Positions 43,781-58,300 of a stretch of DNA of 64,000 nucleotides are shown one piece after another; the stretch's first letter is position 1; each line of letters begins with the position of its first letter. Under the pieces are notes generated by a model that was not told where the DNA came from, made no database searches, and was given only the letters and a program-made list of their open reading frames with translations. This DNA comes from Amyelois transitella (Eukaryota; Arthropoda; Insecta; Lepidoptera; Pyralidae), in the NCBI RefSeq assembly GCF_032362555.1, contig NC_083513.1:744001-808000 (forward strand). The letters are read 5' to 3'. The position numbers and the translations under genes were made by a program.

Positions 43781-44171
43781 TGCTACATTTACTTACATGC
43801 ACATATTAAAAAAAAACGCGCGGAATACTATACAATGCGGAATATATAAAATTGTCGATAAACATTCAAAATTAAGATAAATCCATTTACCTATAAGAGG
43901 CAAATTCATTTAATACACGTAAATATTTATTCCCTTAAAATGTTCTTAACAAATAATACCTAATGTAACGACTTTCTGAACTGACAAACAACTTTATCAG
44001 TATAAACATATTGTGATTAGCCGGCCTATTAACAAATTATTCTAAAATTACAATTAAATATCTTAATGTCGTTGCCCCAAAAGGAGAAATCTAAATAATT
44101 TGGTCACGTACAAGTGTGAGATGAGATTAAGTATAGTATATCGTTAGAAGTGTTGCAGAACCGTCGATAGT

Positions 44172-44260
44172 TTTAGTGTAGAAAATGCTGCAGTGTAGTT
44201 TGTTACCGTCTCTTCGCACAGACGCTTTGGTAGCGGCAGTAAACTTAGTTTTAAGTTATT
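44172..44260 (+). mobile_element. LINE 3' tail, family D fragment
   Basis: AAAATGCTGCAGTGTAGTTT to AAACTTAGTTTTAAG. Confidence 0.6.
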
Positions 44261-44339
44261 TATTTGACGTCAACCAATGTTGTGAAACCAAAAGATTTGA
44301 CAATTATTAAGCGATATGAAGTATTATATAATAATGAAA

Positions 44340-44722
44340 CTACCAACCTGTCACTATTGAATTTCAACTCTATCATTAAGCTATACAGCTGAACGCGGCC
44401 GTTCAGTTTTTTATGCCTGTTGGCTCTACCTACCCCGCACGGGATGTAGACGTGATTATATGTATGTATGTATGTATGTCTATCGTGCCGTGTGATAATA
44501 GAATAGGACCACTCCGTCTCTTACCCGTGGATGTCGTAAAAGACGACTAAGGGAATAGCTAATAAGCTTGGGATTCTTCTTGTAGACGATGGGCTAGCAA
44601 CCTGTCAATATTTGAATCTAAATTCCATCATTGAACATTACAGCTAATCGCAGCCGTAGGCACAGTTTTTTTATGACTATTGGCTCTGTCTACCCCGAAA
44701 AGGACATGTATGTATGTGTTAT
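44340..44722 (+). mobile_element. Two SINE-A copies in tandem
   Basis: 44340-44480 is a 3' half with (TATG)n. 44484-44722 is a diverged copy from GTGCCGTGTGATAATAG to ATGTATGTATG. Confidence 0.85.
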
Positions 44723-44904
44723 TAGGCGTAAATAAATACGCTTTAAGTATGTTTACTTCACGGTGTTATTTATACTATAATTTAGTAATTTCACCAGCGC
44801 AGTGGCAAATGATTTTAATAATCATAGTCGCCGCAAATTAATTCGCGCCCTTTTGAGGTCAATGGGAGGAAGCAATTACACATAGCTATTATACTTTTAG
44901 TTTT

Positions 44905-45140
44905 ATAGTCACGTCTATATCGCTTGCGGGGTAGACAGAGCCAACAGTCTCGAAAAAACTGAAAGGCCACGATCAGCTGTACTGTAAGGCTTAATGGTAG
45001 AATTGAAATTCAAATATTGACAGGATGCTGGCCCATCGCCCAAAAGAAGAATCCCAAGTTTATTAGCATATCCCTTAGTCACCTTTTACTACATCGACCA
45101 AAGAGAGTTTCTATTCTAAAGTGTCGGAAACCACACGGCA
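44905..45140 (-). mobile_element. SINE-A, diverged
   Basis: TAGTCACGTCTATATCGCTT to GGAAACCACACGGCAC. Confidence 0.88.
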
Positions 45141-45149
45141 CTGGCCTGC

Positions 45150-46340
45150 CTTCTAAGTGGGATTTTATAAAAACTATAGAGCGTCCGCTTCTCTATTGCG
45201 TAAAACGATGAAACCTGTTAACTTCCATTCCCGTGGGAATTATGGGAAATCCTGTCTTAGCCTGACCTGTAGATAGTATAGTCGGAAAGTTAGTTATACA
45301 CTACAAAAGAGAGAAGGAGAAAAGAGGAGAGAAATAATCAGTTTTTAAAAGTACTATGTTGTTAGACATACAATAAAAATATTTGACAAATGAAATATAA
45401 ATTCTAACATTTTTTCCTAACTAAACAATCCATGGCAACCGTTGCTATGGCAGACAAAAAGAAGGTTGCCTGCAGACTTGATAAGGAACCTACGTATGCC
45501 GACTTTCAAGTCTAGACCTAGTGGGTTAGCTGTCTGTGTGTTATTAGTCAGTCAGTCAGTTACGGAAGAGTTTTATCAAAAGCGATTCGCTTCGGGTCTG
45601 ACCCTATGCCTGTATGTATGTTCAGATCTTTAAAACTACACAACGGATATTGATCAAGGTTTTATAGATACAGTGATTCAAGAGGCAGGTTTATTATGTA
45701 TAAATTCTTTATAATAAATCATTATTCTAGAAAAACGACGAGTAATGTCCTATAAAGATTTTATTATTGTAGGCACTGTTAATATGGAAATAAAATTGAA
45801 TTTATAGTACTAGAAAATTACCAGGATCAGGTATAATTGTGTGATAATAATTAAGTAATAAAACATAATAGTCGATTGACAACTCTTTTCTCAATAAATT
45901 ACAATAGGTAATACTGGCCATTTGTTAGAAATAATAAAAAATGAAAGTTTGAAATACTATCGAATTTTGGCGCGTAAAAATGTTTTTGTGAATCTTTTAT
46001 GTGTGAAAGTGAGTTTGTTTATTCATATTTTACGTTAACACCACTGAATAAAAAAAAATATTATAAAACCTGAACAGATATTCATTAAATTTTGCATACA
46101 CGTGATGTGGATTACATGGGGTTTATCATAAGGTATTATTATTTCATGCAAACAAAATATGTTAGTTGTAAATATAAAAAAAATATATAAACTAGACAGA
46201 TATTTTTAAAGGAAAGTGTGATTTTAGTTTTAATGTTAATAATAAAAGAGAGATTTATTCAAAATACGGTGTTTTTCTTTTTAACCGGGTAAGAAAAGAA
46301 ACTGTTATGACAATTATAAAATTTCAATTTTTTTTTCACA
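45150..46340. other. AT-rich stretch before CD36 coding exon 1, nothing firm
   Basis: 45530-45700 (GTCAGTCAGTCAGTTACGGA, ACACAACGGATATTGATC) looks like a LINE tail and shares the CAGTCAGTCAGTTAC block with 49263-49320. The rest is AT-rich. Confidence 0.35.
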
Positions 46341-46357
46341 GATACAAATAGCACACG

Positions 46358-49300
46358 ATGGTTGTCGGGACCAAGATGACGATACAGCAAGTGCCGAGCA
46401 AGGGAAGGATTTCAATTATGAAGATACAAAATTTCACAGTGCACAGGCGAAGTGAGTTATAATCAGTAGTTTTTAAGACATAAATTCGCTTAAGCCGAGT
46501 CAAATCTTGCGATTAAATATTTTCTTTGAGTAAATTTATTTATTTATTAAAACTTTGCCGTGTGGTTCCCGGCACCAATACAAAAAAGAATAGAACCACT
46601 CCATCTCTTTCCCATGGATGTCGTAAAAGGCGAGTAAGGGATAGGCTTACAAACTTGGGATTCGTTTTTTAGGCGATGGGCTAGCAACCTGTCACTATTT
46701 GGATCTCAATTCTATCATTAAGCCAAATAGCTGAACTTGGCTCATCAGTCTTTTCAAGACTGTTGGTTCTGTCTAACCCACAAGGGATATAGACGTGACC
46801 ATATGTATGTATGTATTTGAACTTTATGCTTTTAAAATGTACAACAGGTGGACTTTATGCCACAAGGCATTCTCTGCCAGTCGAACTTTTGGACCAAACT
46901 GAGATGGATGTACGGGTGGTGCGGTAAATGTAAAAGAAATAATAATATAAATAATAGGTTACTACTATATTACTATATATTTTTATATATAAACTCCATA
47001 TAAAATAAACATACATATACTACATAACGTTGGGTGATTGTGTTAAGTTTAAGAAAATCTACTGGTCAAAAAGAAGATCATGAACTTCCCTGAATGCAAA
47101 TCTATTAAGCGCACTCCGAATAGCTTCAGGATGACAATTCCACAGTCTGATCGCTTGGACTTGGAATGAATTCAACATGAGTCCCTGGCGGTCGGGCAGG
47201 TAAATAGATTATACGGAAAAGTAATAGATGCGTATTACAAATACATCCCCATTATTTCTTAAGCATACCTAATAATAAATAAGTGCCGTGTGGTTGCCGG
47301 CACTAATACAAAAAAGAATAGGACCACTCCATCTCTTTCTCATGGATGTCGTAAAAGGCGACCAAGGGATACCAAGGGGTGGCCATTCAGTCTTTTCGGG
47401 ACTGTTGGCTCTGTCTACCCCGCAAGGGATATAGATGTGACCATATGTATGTATGTATGTTTTTTTTTTGTTTGCAGATTCCGTAATCAGAACACTGTAT
47501 GGAGTGTTCCTGATTCTCATCTCCGTTGCGATGATCAGCACTAACCCTCTGGAATATTTCACCAAAAAGGTACCTAAGTTTTAAATCTTTGTCGTTTCTT
47601 ATCACACCCTTACTCCGTATGGGAATGACAGAGGCAATACGGTGAAATAACATCATCAACTATAAAGCAAAAGTTACTGCTGAAGAGTTTGTTTGTTTGT
47701 TTGTTTGAACGCGCTGATCTCAGGAACTACTGATTCGAATTGAAAAATTATTTTTGCGTTTAATAGGCCATTTATCGAGAAAGGTTTTAGTCTATATAAC
47801 ATCACGCTGCAACTATTAGGAGCGAGGAAATAATGGAAGATGTGAAAAAAACGGGGAAAATTATTCATCCTTGAGGGCTTCAATGATGCCCCAAAACAAC
47901 TATTCCACGTGGACGAAGTCGCGGGCATAGCTAGTATTTAATAAACACTTAATGTAAATTAAAGACGTCCTGACAGAAATTCGGGTGAATTGTGTCCGAA
48001 ACCGCCGAGCTTGCATGAAGAAAGTTATCAATGTGGATGAAGCGAAAGAAGTATGCAGAGATCGTGGCATGTAGAAAGATGTAGTCTCTGCCTACCCCTC
48101 CGGGGAAAAGGCGTGATATTATGTATATATGAATAGTAATGTATCATTAATAGCTATGTATCAAAATAACAGATTATACGTCAATTTTTTTTAACGAAAG
48201 AAATGTGCGCATTTGTCGTGGCTAGGGAAAAAATTATACTCTGCCCACCCCCCCGGGAAAGAGGCTTGTTTTTTACAATTTTAACACGACCAAAGCATTA
48301 GGCGGAATAAGAATATTTATAGATTAGATTAGATTATGTAATTATATTACTGGTTCAAGTTCATTGCCAAAAAAACAAGTTAAACGGCATGTGATCTTGA
48401 CCGTGTTTGATGCACCTTGCATACACGTCATAGTTAAATGTCAGTAAATAGTTGACATACATACATACATACATATGTTCACGCCTATATCCCTTGCGGG
48501 GTAGACAGAGCCAACAGTCTTGAAAGGACTGAATGGCCACGTTCAGCTATTTTGCCTTAATGATGGAATTGAGATTCAAATAGTGATAAGTTGCTAGCCC
48601 ATCGCCTAAAAGAAGAATCCCAAGTTTATAAGCCTATCCCTTAGTCGCCTTTTACGACATCCATGGGAAAGAGATGGAGTGGTCCTATTCTTTTTTGTAT
48701 TGGTGCCGGAAACCACACGGCACAAGTAAGTAGTTGACGTATAATATTTATAACGTTTATAACGAGGACAAATCGTGAATTTAAAGTACAGTTGACAATA
48801 TTATATCGTAACATTTTTGTTGTGTAATTAAGTATGTGAAGAGTAGACTTTAGTATCTGTTGACGAAATTATATGACATTATTTTTGTAACCGTAATTAT
48901 ATATAAAAAGTTGACTTTAGTAGAGTAGTGCCGTGTGGTTCCCGGCACAAATATAAAAAAAGAATGGAATCACTCCATCTCTTTCTTCGTATAAAGCGAT
49001 AAAATTGGGATTCTTCATTTAGGCGATGGGCTAGCAACCTGTCGCTATTTGAATCTCAATTATATCATTAAATCAAACAGCAGCAACTTTCAGTTTTTCA
49101 AGACTATTGGCTCTGTCTACGCCGCAAGAGTACCCATTAGTTTGAATAAAGAGAGTTATGAAAGTAGATGACGCAAAATAGAAGTAAGCTTGCAGGGATT
49201 GTAGCTAGTGGACAAATGTATGAAGGTATTTATGCCTTACTCAGTTGTTCTCTCTTTCTTGCCACTCAGTCAGTCAGTTACTTACCCAGCCATTAACTAA

Positions 49301-52300
49301 GTAACGGAGGAGTTTAATTCTTAGACATACATGAGTGTACTTATTTGGTCAGATTCACTAGCAGCTCACTGTACATATAAGTAGCTGGTATTACACGCGT
49401 AATAATTTATAAGACCTCTATGAGAATTTATGAGTTTATCGGTTGTCAGTTTGTTATGATACCCTTATGACATTTTTTATACGATAAAATCCGTGATGAT
49501 GGCATAAACTGAATGTACTTTGGATTTTTTACGCCATCATGCAAAAACAGCAGCATTATTTTTTATTTTATACTATCTATACTAATATTATAAAGCTGAA
49601 GAGTTTGTTTAAACGCGCTAATCTCAGAAACTACTGAACCGATTTGAATAATTCTTTCACTGTTAGATAGTCTATTTATCGAGGAAGGCTATAGGCTACA
49701 TTTTATCCCGGATTTCCTACGGGAAACGTCAACAATGCAGGTGAAAGTTGAATGAGTCGGCCATCTGCGAGCTTTCCACGCGAACGCTGCGCAAACCAAC
49801 AAAGATATAGTAAAACAATGTACTAAAGATGTGAAGTACTCATTTTTTGCCACAAAAAAGTCCGCGAGAGCATATATCTATCTCTTAAGGTTTACTTACA
49901 ATAACCACTTTTATGTTCATTTTTTAAGATTATTTTTTCATTATAAACATAAGTTATTTTGAAACCAATTTTCTTTAATTCAGTATTAATCCTTATCCAA
50001 ATAAATATGTTTATTACTTTCAGCTTTTCATGTAGACTAAAATTGCCATTTACAGTATATAAATCAGACGAATAGGTTTTGAGATATAGTCGTTATAAGC
50101 AATTTGCAGCGAAACATTTAATACGGCGAACCAGCGTTTTTTCTAATACGCGTGACCGCCTGACAAAATAACTATTCCACGCGGACGAAGTCGCGGGCAC
50201 AGCTAGTTACAAATACATCCAATAGTCTTGAAAAGACTGAAAGGCCACGTTCAGCTGTATGGCTTAATGATGGAATTGAGATTCAAATATTGACAGGTTG
50301 CTAGTACATCGCCTAAAAGAAGAATCCCAAGTTTATTAGCCTATACCTTAATCGCATCTAACGACATCCGTAGTAAAGAGATGGTGTGGTCCTTTATTTT
50401 TTTCTATTTTTGCCGGGAACTACACGGCACTATATCTATACCAATATTATAAAGCTGAAGAGTTTGTTTATTTATGTTCATATGTTTAAGCCTTTCTCAA
50501 TAAATGGTCTATTCAACGCAAAAAGAATTTTTCAATTCGACCCAGTAGTTCCTGAGAATAGCACGTTCAAACAAACAAACTCTTCAGCTTCATAATATTA
50601 GTATAGATTCTCTATTAAATCATTTAATTAAGCCTCTTCTAATGAAATGCTCGTAAAATTGTAATGAAATCATTGTAAGCGGTTCATTGGCATTTTATCA
50701 TAAACTCGTGATGACTGCAAATCAGTTACTATTTGGCCTGATTCCCTCATTTTATTGATAGATCTATTGATTTTAGTCTGAGAAATGTTACAACTATAGC
50801 AGCTTGCGAATTATGTGAAGTAAAAAAAAAAACGATTGACAAAATAAATATGTATAGGATTTTAGTCTGAGAAATGATACTAATATAGCAACTTGCGAAT
50901 TATATAAAGTAAAAAAACGATTAACAAAATAAATATATATTTGATGCTATTTTCAAGACTGTTGGCTTGGCTCGGTTTACCCCGCAAGGGATATGGGCGT
51001 GACCGTATGTATGTATGTATGATATTTAAACAATACACTAACTTAAAAATAATCGATGGAAAAAATGTGACAAGAAACAAAAAACTAGCGAACAAAAACG
51101 CAACGAAATTTAGAGAAGACACCGCGATTTCAAATTGCCGAGGTCTTCCGTTAAAAGACAGGACCGTATTCTAGGGGCCGGACTCAGCAGAAACTTAAAA
51201 ACGATATAATGTAGGTACAAATAATAAAAAATAAATAAATATTAATTATATATAATGCAAATTTTAAATTTAACCTAATACCCGATACACTACGTTATTA
51301 CTGTCACTATTTGAATCTCAATTCCATCATTAAGCCATACATCTGAACGTGGCTTTTTAGTCTTCTCATGACTGTTGGCTCTATCTAGACGTGATAATAT
51401 GTATGTATAATTTTTGCGGGGTAGACAGGGCCAATACTCTTGATAAGATTGATAGGTCACATTCAGCTGTTTGGTTTTAAGATAGAATTGAGATTCAAAT
51501 AGTGACAGGTTGCTAGCACATCGCCTAAAAGAAGAATCCCAAGTTTATAAGCCTTTTACGACATCCACGGGAAAGAGATGGAGTGGTCCTATTCTTTTTT
51601 TTATTGGTGCCGGGAACCACACGGCACGGTCTTTTTCCTCCTGGCGTCAATATCGGTTACATCCTTACCTTTCTCTGGAAATCATGATTCTGAATTGGGT
51701 ATGTCATGTTTTTAGACGGAGCAACAGACGACTCGCCTCACATCCGCTACATTAACTGGGGGAACCTTACCCATATTGGCAATAGCTGCACTAGAAAATG
51801 CCTATTTCCTTAGTCGCCTTTTCGGTAGTCATGGCTTCTGTTCTAAAATTCCGGGAACCACACGGCACCGATGAATGGAGGATGATGTGCGTACTAAGTT
51901 CAACATCCACGTGAAATGACGATGACAAAAAGTCATCAAAACGTGAGCCACCTTTGAGTTTAATAATATAATTTTAATTACCAAGTTATAATTCTGTGAC
52001 TTCCTCTGCAGTCATTATTGAAATGATATGCTTCTGAAATTGGTTTGATCTTTCTTCCTAGGACGGGTCAGGTCAGGTCAGAGTATATTATAGTAGCTAA
52101 TTGCATTGTTGTGAACAGGTAATTTGTGTTTTTATTCACGTCGGTAAGCGTGGTAAACCACGTGATGATGGTTTGCATAGAAATTTGAATAATGGATAAG
52201 TTTAATATTTTTTTTAACTTTTTTTTTTTAAGAAAATATAAGAACGGTCCCGTATATTTGCAATGATTTACTTTTACAGAAAGATTTATTTTAAAAAAAG

Positions 52301-55300
52301 GTTGTTTTAATATTAGTATACCTAGTTAAGAAATTGTACCTAATAATTTTGACAACATTATTTACACTTTCTATTTGTTTAGATAATTAGCCGGAATGTA
52401 AATTAAAATACTGTGCGTTGGTAAAAATAAAGAAAACTATAATAAAAATCTTAAAACATAAAAATAATCCTAACTCCAATTCGTCTTAAATGATTGTTGT
52501 GAAAATTAACAAAAGACGGTCGTACTCTTTCGATAGGTACGTAAAATTATAACTTTTCTAGGCCAGTGTGTAAATTAACAATACATTTTAAAACACTATT
52601 GTTTTATGAAGCTATTTCAATTTTGATTTGCAATTTTTATGACCATGATTTCTTTCATCTTTAAAGTTATGAAGTTTAGATTCAATAAAGTTTGAATTTA
52701 ATACAACTTTTTTTCCATCCGTGCCATCCCAAACTTTTTTTTGGTATTAGTATATTTTTAGGGTATTTCTAAATAAATGAAAATCTTAATTCTTAATTAT
52801 GATTGCCAGCCGCGACCACAAAAATATAAAGAGAGAATATATTCTTACACAAGAAACATTAATTTACTGAAAAATAAATAAAGTTAAAAAACTTTACTTA
52901 GCCAATTATTTAACTAATAAGATATGCCTGTGGTATTTTGATACAAGATCTATACGTAAGTCCTAAAGCTGTTTATACACGTGAAACATTTAAAATGTTT
53001 GATTATTACCCAATAACACGGGAACCTCTGTTGGTCTTCAGATAAATTGAACATGATCACTCTTTATATTTCTGTAATTGTGTTAAGAAAGCACTAATAA
53101 GGATGTATTTATTTATTTTGAAACCTTAAACCAATGTTATAATAAAGAATAATGAATTTGGATGAAGCGAAAGAAGTTTGGATTGTGATGATGAAAACAT
53201 TTAGTCTTTACCTACCCTCTTGGAAAAAGAGCGTGATTCTATGTAATTATTTAATTGAGTTATTCTCAATTCTATCAGCAAGCCTTAATACTGTACGTGG
53301 CCTATCGGTTTTTTTTAGGCTGATCGCTCTGTCTACCCCTCAAGGGATAATAGTGTTCCGTATTCGATCTTTAAAGTTAACGTAGTCATATCGTCATAAC
53401 AATAGTATTTTATATTGAGAATAACTAAATTAAATGTCTACTTATTCGTTTTATTAACTTGTCAGGGACCATGCCTTTGAATTAAATCTTATTCATGTAT
53501 TCAAGATGACGTGATGACGTGATGATGATGCGGACACGGTTTAATGAGTTATTACTTAGAAATCCTAACCCAGTCTCATCATCCTTTTGTTCATCCGGGT
53601 AACATCCTCACCTCTCTGGAGAGGAGCCCGGGGTCCGCCTTTCAATCATGATTCAGCTGACCTCGGTAATCATTGAAGAGGGGGGGGGAGACCTTATCCT
53701 TATATGACAAATTTTATATCAGTATTATAAATACGAAGTGTTTTTGTGTTTGTGTCCGTGTGGTTACCGGCACCAATATAAAAAAGAAAAGGACCAATCC
53801 ATCTTTTAGCTTACAAACTTGGATTCTTTTTTAGGCGATGGGCTAGCAACCTGTCACTATTTGAATCTCGATTCTATCATAAAGCTAAACAGCTGAACGT
53901 GGCCTGTCAGTCTCTTCAAGAATGTTGGGACTGTCTAGCACGCAAGGGATATAGACGTGACTTTATGAATGAATGAAAAGTGTGTTTGTTTGTCCGTCTT
54001 TTAAGACAAAACCACTGAATCTACCTCCACGTAATTTTGCACACATATAGGTACTCGTAGTGTGGATTACGGAAAAGGACATAGGTTACTTTTCACGTGG
54101 ACAGAGTCCTGATGAAAGCTTGTTGTATCTTAATCAACTATAAATTACCTTAAATTACCATTACCTTATGATGAGGACAACTAGTCCTGATTCGATAAAA
54201 AGATGTGTATTCGGTTAAACGTTCAAAAAAAGGCAGGAAGATTTTTCTTCTTCTTTTTTACTATGGAAATTGCGCTCAGATAAGTAATTGGCGCAAACAC
54301 CTTAAAATTTCAAAGTCAATGTATGATCATTGCTTTTGAAATTTAACAATAAATCTATACTTATATTATAAAGCTGATGAGTTTGTTTGTTTGAACGCGC
54401 TAACCTCAGGAACTACGTACTAAGTTCGAATTGAAAAAATATTTTTCCGTCGAATAGACCGTTTATCGATGAAGGCTTAAGGCTATATAACACTGCAACT
54501 ATGGAGCAAAGAAATAATGGAAAATGTGAAAAAAAACGGGGAATATTATTCATCCTTGAGGGCTTCAATGATGCCCAAAATAACTAGTCCACGCGGACGA
54601 AGTCGCGGCTACAGCTATTTTACTAATATGTTGTTATCCAAATCTGTTAATTAGGAAACTGTAAACAATCATGTTTGGTTCGATAACCTCTCCTATTTTA
54701 ATTTCATGTTGATAAGAAGGGTTAAACGCGAATAGCCACTTAAAAATCTTTCATTTTTACGTTCTTACCTTCGACGGGTGTGTTTTGGGTCCTAGAATCT
54801 GCATGTAGACCTTTCTTCGCTTTATCCGAGCTTGAGTATCATACATATGATCACGTCTATATCTTTTCAGGGGAAGAGAGCCCCAACAGTCTTAAAAAGA
54901 CTAATAAGCCACGTTCAGCTGTTTGGCTTAATGATAGAATTGAGATTAAAATGTTGACAGGTTGCTAGCATGTCACCTACACGAAGAATCCCAAGTTTAA
55001 AAACCTATCCCTTAGTCGCCTTTTAGGACATCCATTAGAAAGATATGGTCCTATTCTTTTTTCTATTCTTACCGGGAACCACACGGCACAACGAAACTAT
55101 ATTTACAAATACTTCAATAGATAAACATCCAATACCCAGGGCAATCAGAAAATCCTCGTTTTCCATCATGCCCTGGCCAGGATTCGAACCCGAGGAGACT
55201 GGGATCCGGTCAAGCGCACTACCTTTGCGTAGTAGGGAAAAACTTCGATATAAAATTAGCTAACAGTTAGTCAGGCAATCTTGATATCAACCTTGTTACT

Positions 55301-58300
55301 TCGTCACCTTATTCCAAAACTCGTGTCTGAAACCTTGCTTTTTTTGCGAACATTTCACGTGTATATATTATTTGACTGTTAGTTCAAACCGACTGTTAGT
55401 AAGGTTCATGTGACCATGACTTTTTGTCATTAGTCCAAAAACATTTTTGATGATTGTAGCGGGAGCCGTGTGGTTCCCGGCACCAATGAAAAAAGAATAG
55501 GACCACTCCATCTCTTTCCCATGGATGTCGCAAAAGGCGACTAAGGGATAGGCTTACAAAATTGGGATTCTTTTTTTAGGCGATGGGCTAGCAACCTGTC
55601 ACTATTTGAATCTCGATTCTATCATTAAGCCAAATAGCTGAACATGGACATTCGGTCTTTTCAAGACTGTTGGCTCTGTCTTCCTTGCAAGGGATATAAA
55701 GATTATATGTAGGTATGTATGTATACTCGTATGCAATAATTAAACTATTATTAGCTACATATAATCACGTCTATATCCCTCTATAGGTATATGTAAGTTA
55801 ATTTGTTTTTTTTTTGGTTGACAGTTCTTGGAAGTATCAGAAGGTTCGTTCGTGTTCAAAATGTGGGAGACACCCACCTACCAGTTATACTCAGAAGTGT
55901 GGGTTTACAATTACACCAACGTCCCGGAGTTCTTGAGTGGTGAAGACAAGACTCTGAAACTGAAGGAGATCGGCCCGTTTAGATTCCAGTGAGTATTATT
56001 ATTTGCATCGTCGTAAGTAATTAGACATAAAATTATCCATCCATAGTTATATCATATCAATAAAGAGCGTGTTGTTGTGGTTCCCGGCACCAATGAAAAA
56101 AAAAGAATAGGACCACTCCATCTCTGTGCCATGGACGTCGTAAAAGGCGACTAAGGGATAGGCTTACAAACTCGGGATTCTTTGTTTGATCACCTATTGA
56201 ACGCAAAAAGAATCTTCCAATTCGAACCAGTAGTTCCTGAGATTAGCGCGTTCAAACAAACAAACTCTTCAGCTTTATAATATTAGTATAGATTTTAATC
56301 AATGTACAACAGCTTTATCCAAAACAACACGTTTTTATCATTCTGAACATGACCTTAAAATTCAGGCGATAGTATTTACATTATTTATTTCCTGAAATGA
56401 TTAGCGAATTGGCTGATAAGGTTTTACAGTGCGTACCTACGTATAAATTCGATCAGTATTTTTATACATACATACATATGGTCACGTCTATATCACTTGT
56501 GGGGTAGACAGAGCCAACAGTCTTGAAAAGACTGATCGGCCACGTTCAGCTATTTGGCTTAATGATAGAATTGAGATTCAAATAGTGACAGGTTGCTAGC
56601 CCATCGCCTGAAAGAATAATCCCAAGTTTATAAGCCTACCCCTTAGTCGCCTTTTACGACATCCATGGGAAAGAGATGGAGTGGTCCTATTCTTTTTTCT
56701 ATTGGTACCGGGATCCACACGGCAAAGTTTTAGTTTGTAGTTTAGGAATTTTACTTTATGTTAATTAGTTAGATTTATAATTATGTTGTTTAGTTTAGAA
56801 ATTGTAATAGTCACATTTCGCTTCCAAATCGTACCTCTAATATAAAATCTTATTATGTTCAAAATAGGATACAAGGTATGACTTCGTGACATTATGTGAG
56901 TGTGAGTAATCCCAAGTTTGTTAGCCTATCCCTTAGTCGCCTTTTACGACATCCATGGGACAGATATGGAGTGCTTCTATTATAAACCACAAGGCACAAT
57001 TTATTAATATGTATATATTATTACCTCATTTCCAGGGAGACACGCACAAATCACAACATGAGCGTAAACGCCGACGAGGGGACAATGTTCATGAAGCCGA
57101 ACATCACTCTGAAATTCCTGAGGGAGGAGTCCGTAGCCGACATTAAGGATATCCACGTTTATGTCCCAAATATGGCTTTGCTTGTAAGTGTCTTTGTCCT
57201 GGCTTTAGTCCCGGTTGCATCCTCACCACTCTGGAGAGGAGCCCGGGGTATGGGCTTGTAACTATATTTATCTAGCCGACGCATACATACGGTCACGTCT
57301 ATATCCCTTGCGGGATAGACAGAGCCAACAGTCTAGACAAGACTGAATGGCCACGTTCAGCTATTTGGCTTAACGATAGAATTGAGATTCAACTAGTGAC
57401 AGGTTGCTAGCCCATCGCCTAAAAAAGAATCCTAAGTTTCTAAGCCTATCCCTTAGTCGCCTTTTACGACATCCATGGGAAAGAGATGGAGTGGTCCTAT
57501 TCTTTTTTGTATTGGTACCGGGAACCACACGGCACAGACATCAAGCTGACGCCTGAGTGAAAAATATTGTATATCTTTCTCTGAATTTCACAGTTCCACA
57601 CATTATTATCACGTCTTTATACAAGTATATGACATATTATTATACCTATATACGTCATTATATGTACCGGGAACCACATGGCACTATATATGTATATAGT
57701 GCCATGGAGTTAATCGTCAACTCGCGTGAGAGAAACTCGCGCGCGCGCGCGAGTTGGCAATATTCAATTCTATTTATTTTTGTTGTCGTCAACTCGCTTG
57801 ATCATGAAATCTGACGTTTAAATGTATAGTCAGCTACAAAAACGTTACAGAAATTTAATGTTTAGGTACTTGCTTACTACTCGTATAAATGTATAAGACA
57901 ATTTATATAAGACTGGTGTTTTTAAATAAAACCAATATATACATCGTTTTTGAAATCAGTATACAGTGTAAACTCCATGTAACGTCACTCGATTTAACGA
58001 CAAACTCTCTAAAGCGTCGAAATCAATTGGCTTTGGATGGTTTAGCTCGTATTCCATACACTCTACATAGCGTTACACCCACTATAAACTGAAATCTAAG
58101 TCAGTACTTCATAGAATCAGCCAACGCCGCCACTAAATAATGATTTATAGTTTTTGGTTTCATCAACCTGTTTTTTATTTGACTGTACTTTATATAGACG
58201 AGCGAGTTGATAACAATAAAACTAGGTAATATTGAAAATCGCCGACTCGCGCGCGCAAGCGAGTTTCTTTCAAGCGAGTTGACGATTAACTCGTGCCATG

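Noticed and set aside
47269..47565. 98-codon open frame (minus strand), and similar frames containing [14 protein letters not shown]
   Set aside because: Translated SINE-A; the same peptide recurs wherever the repeat does.
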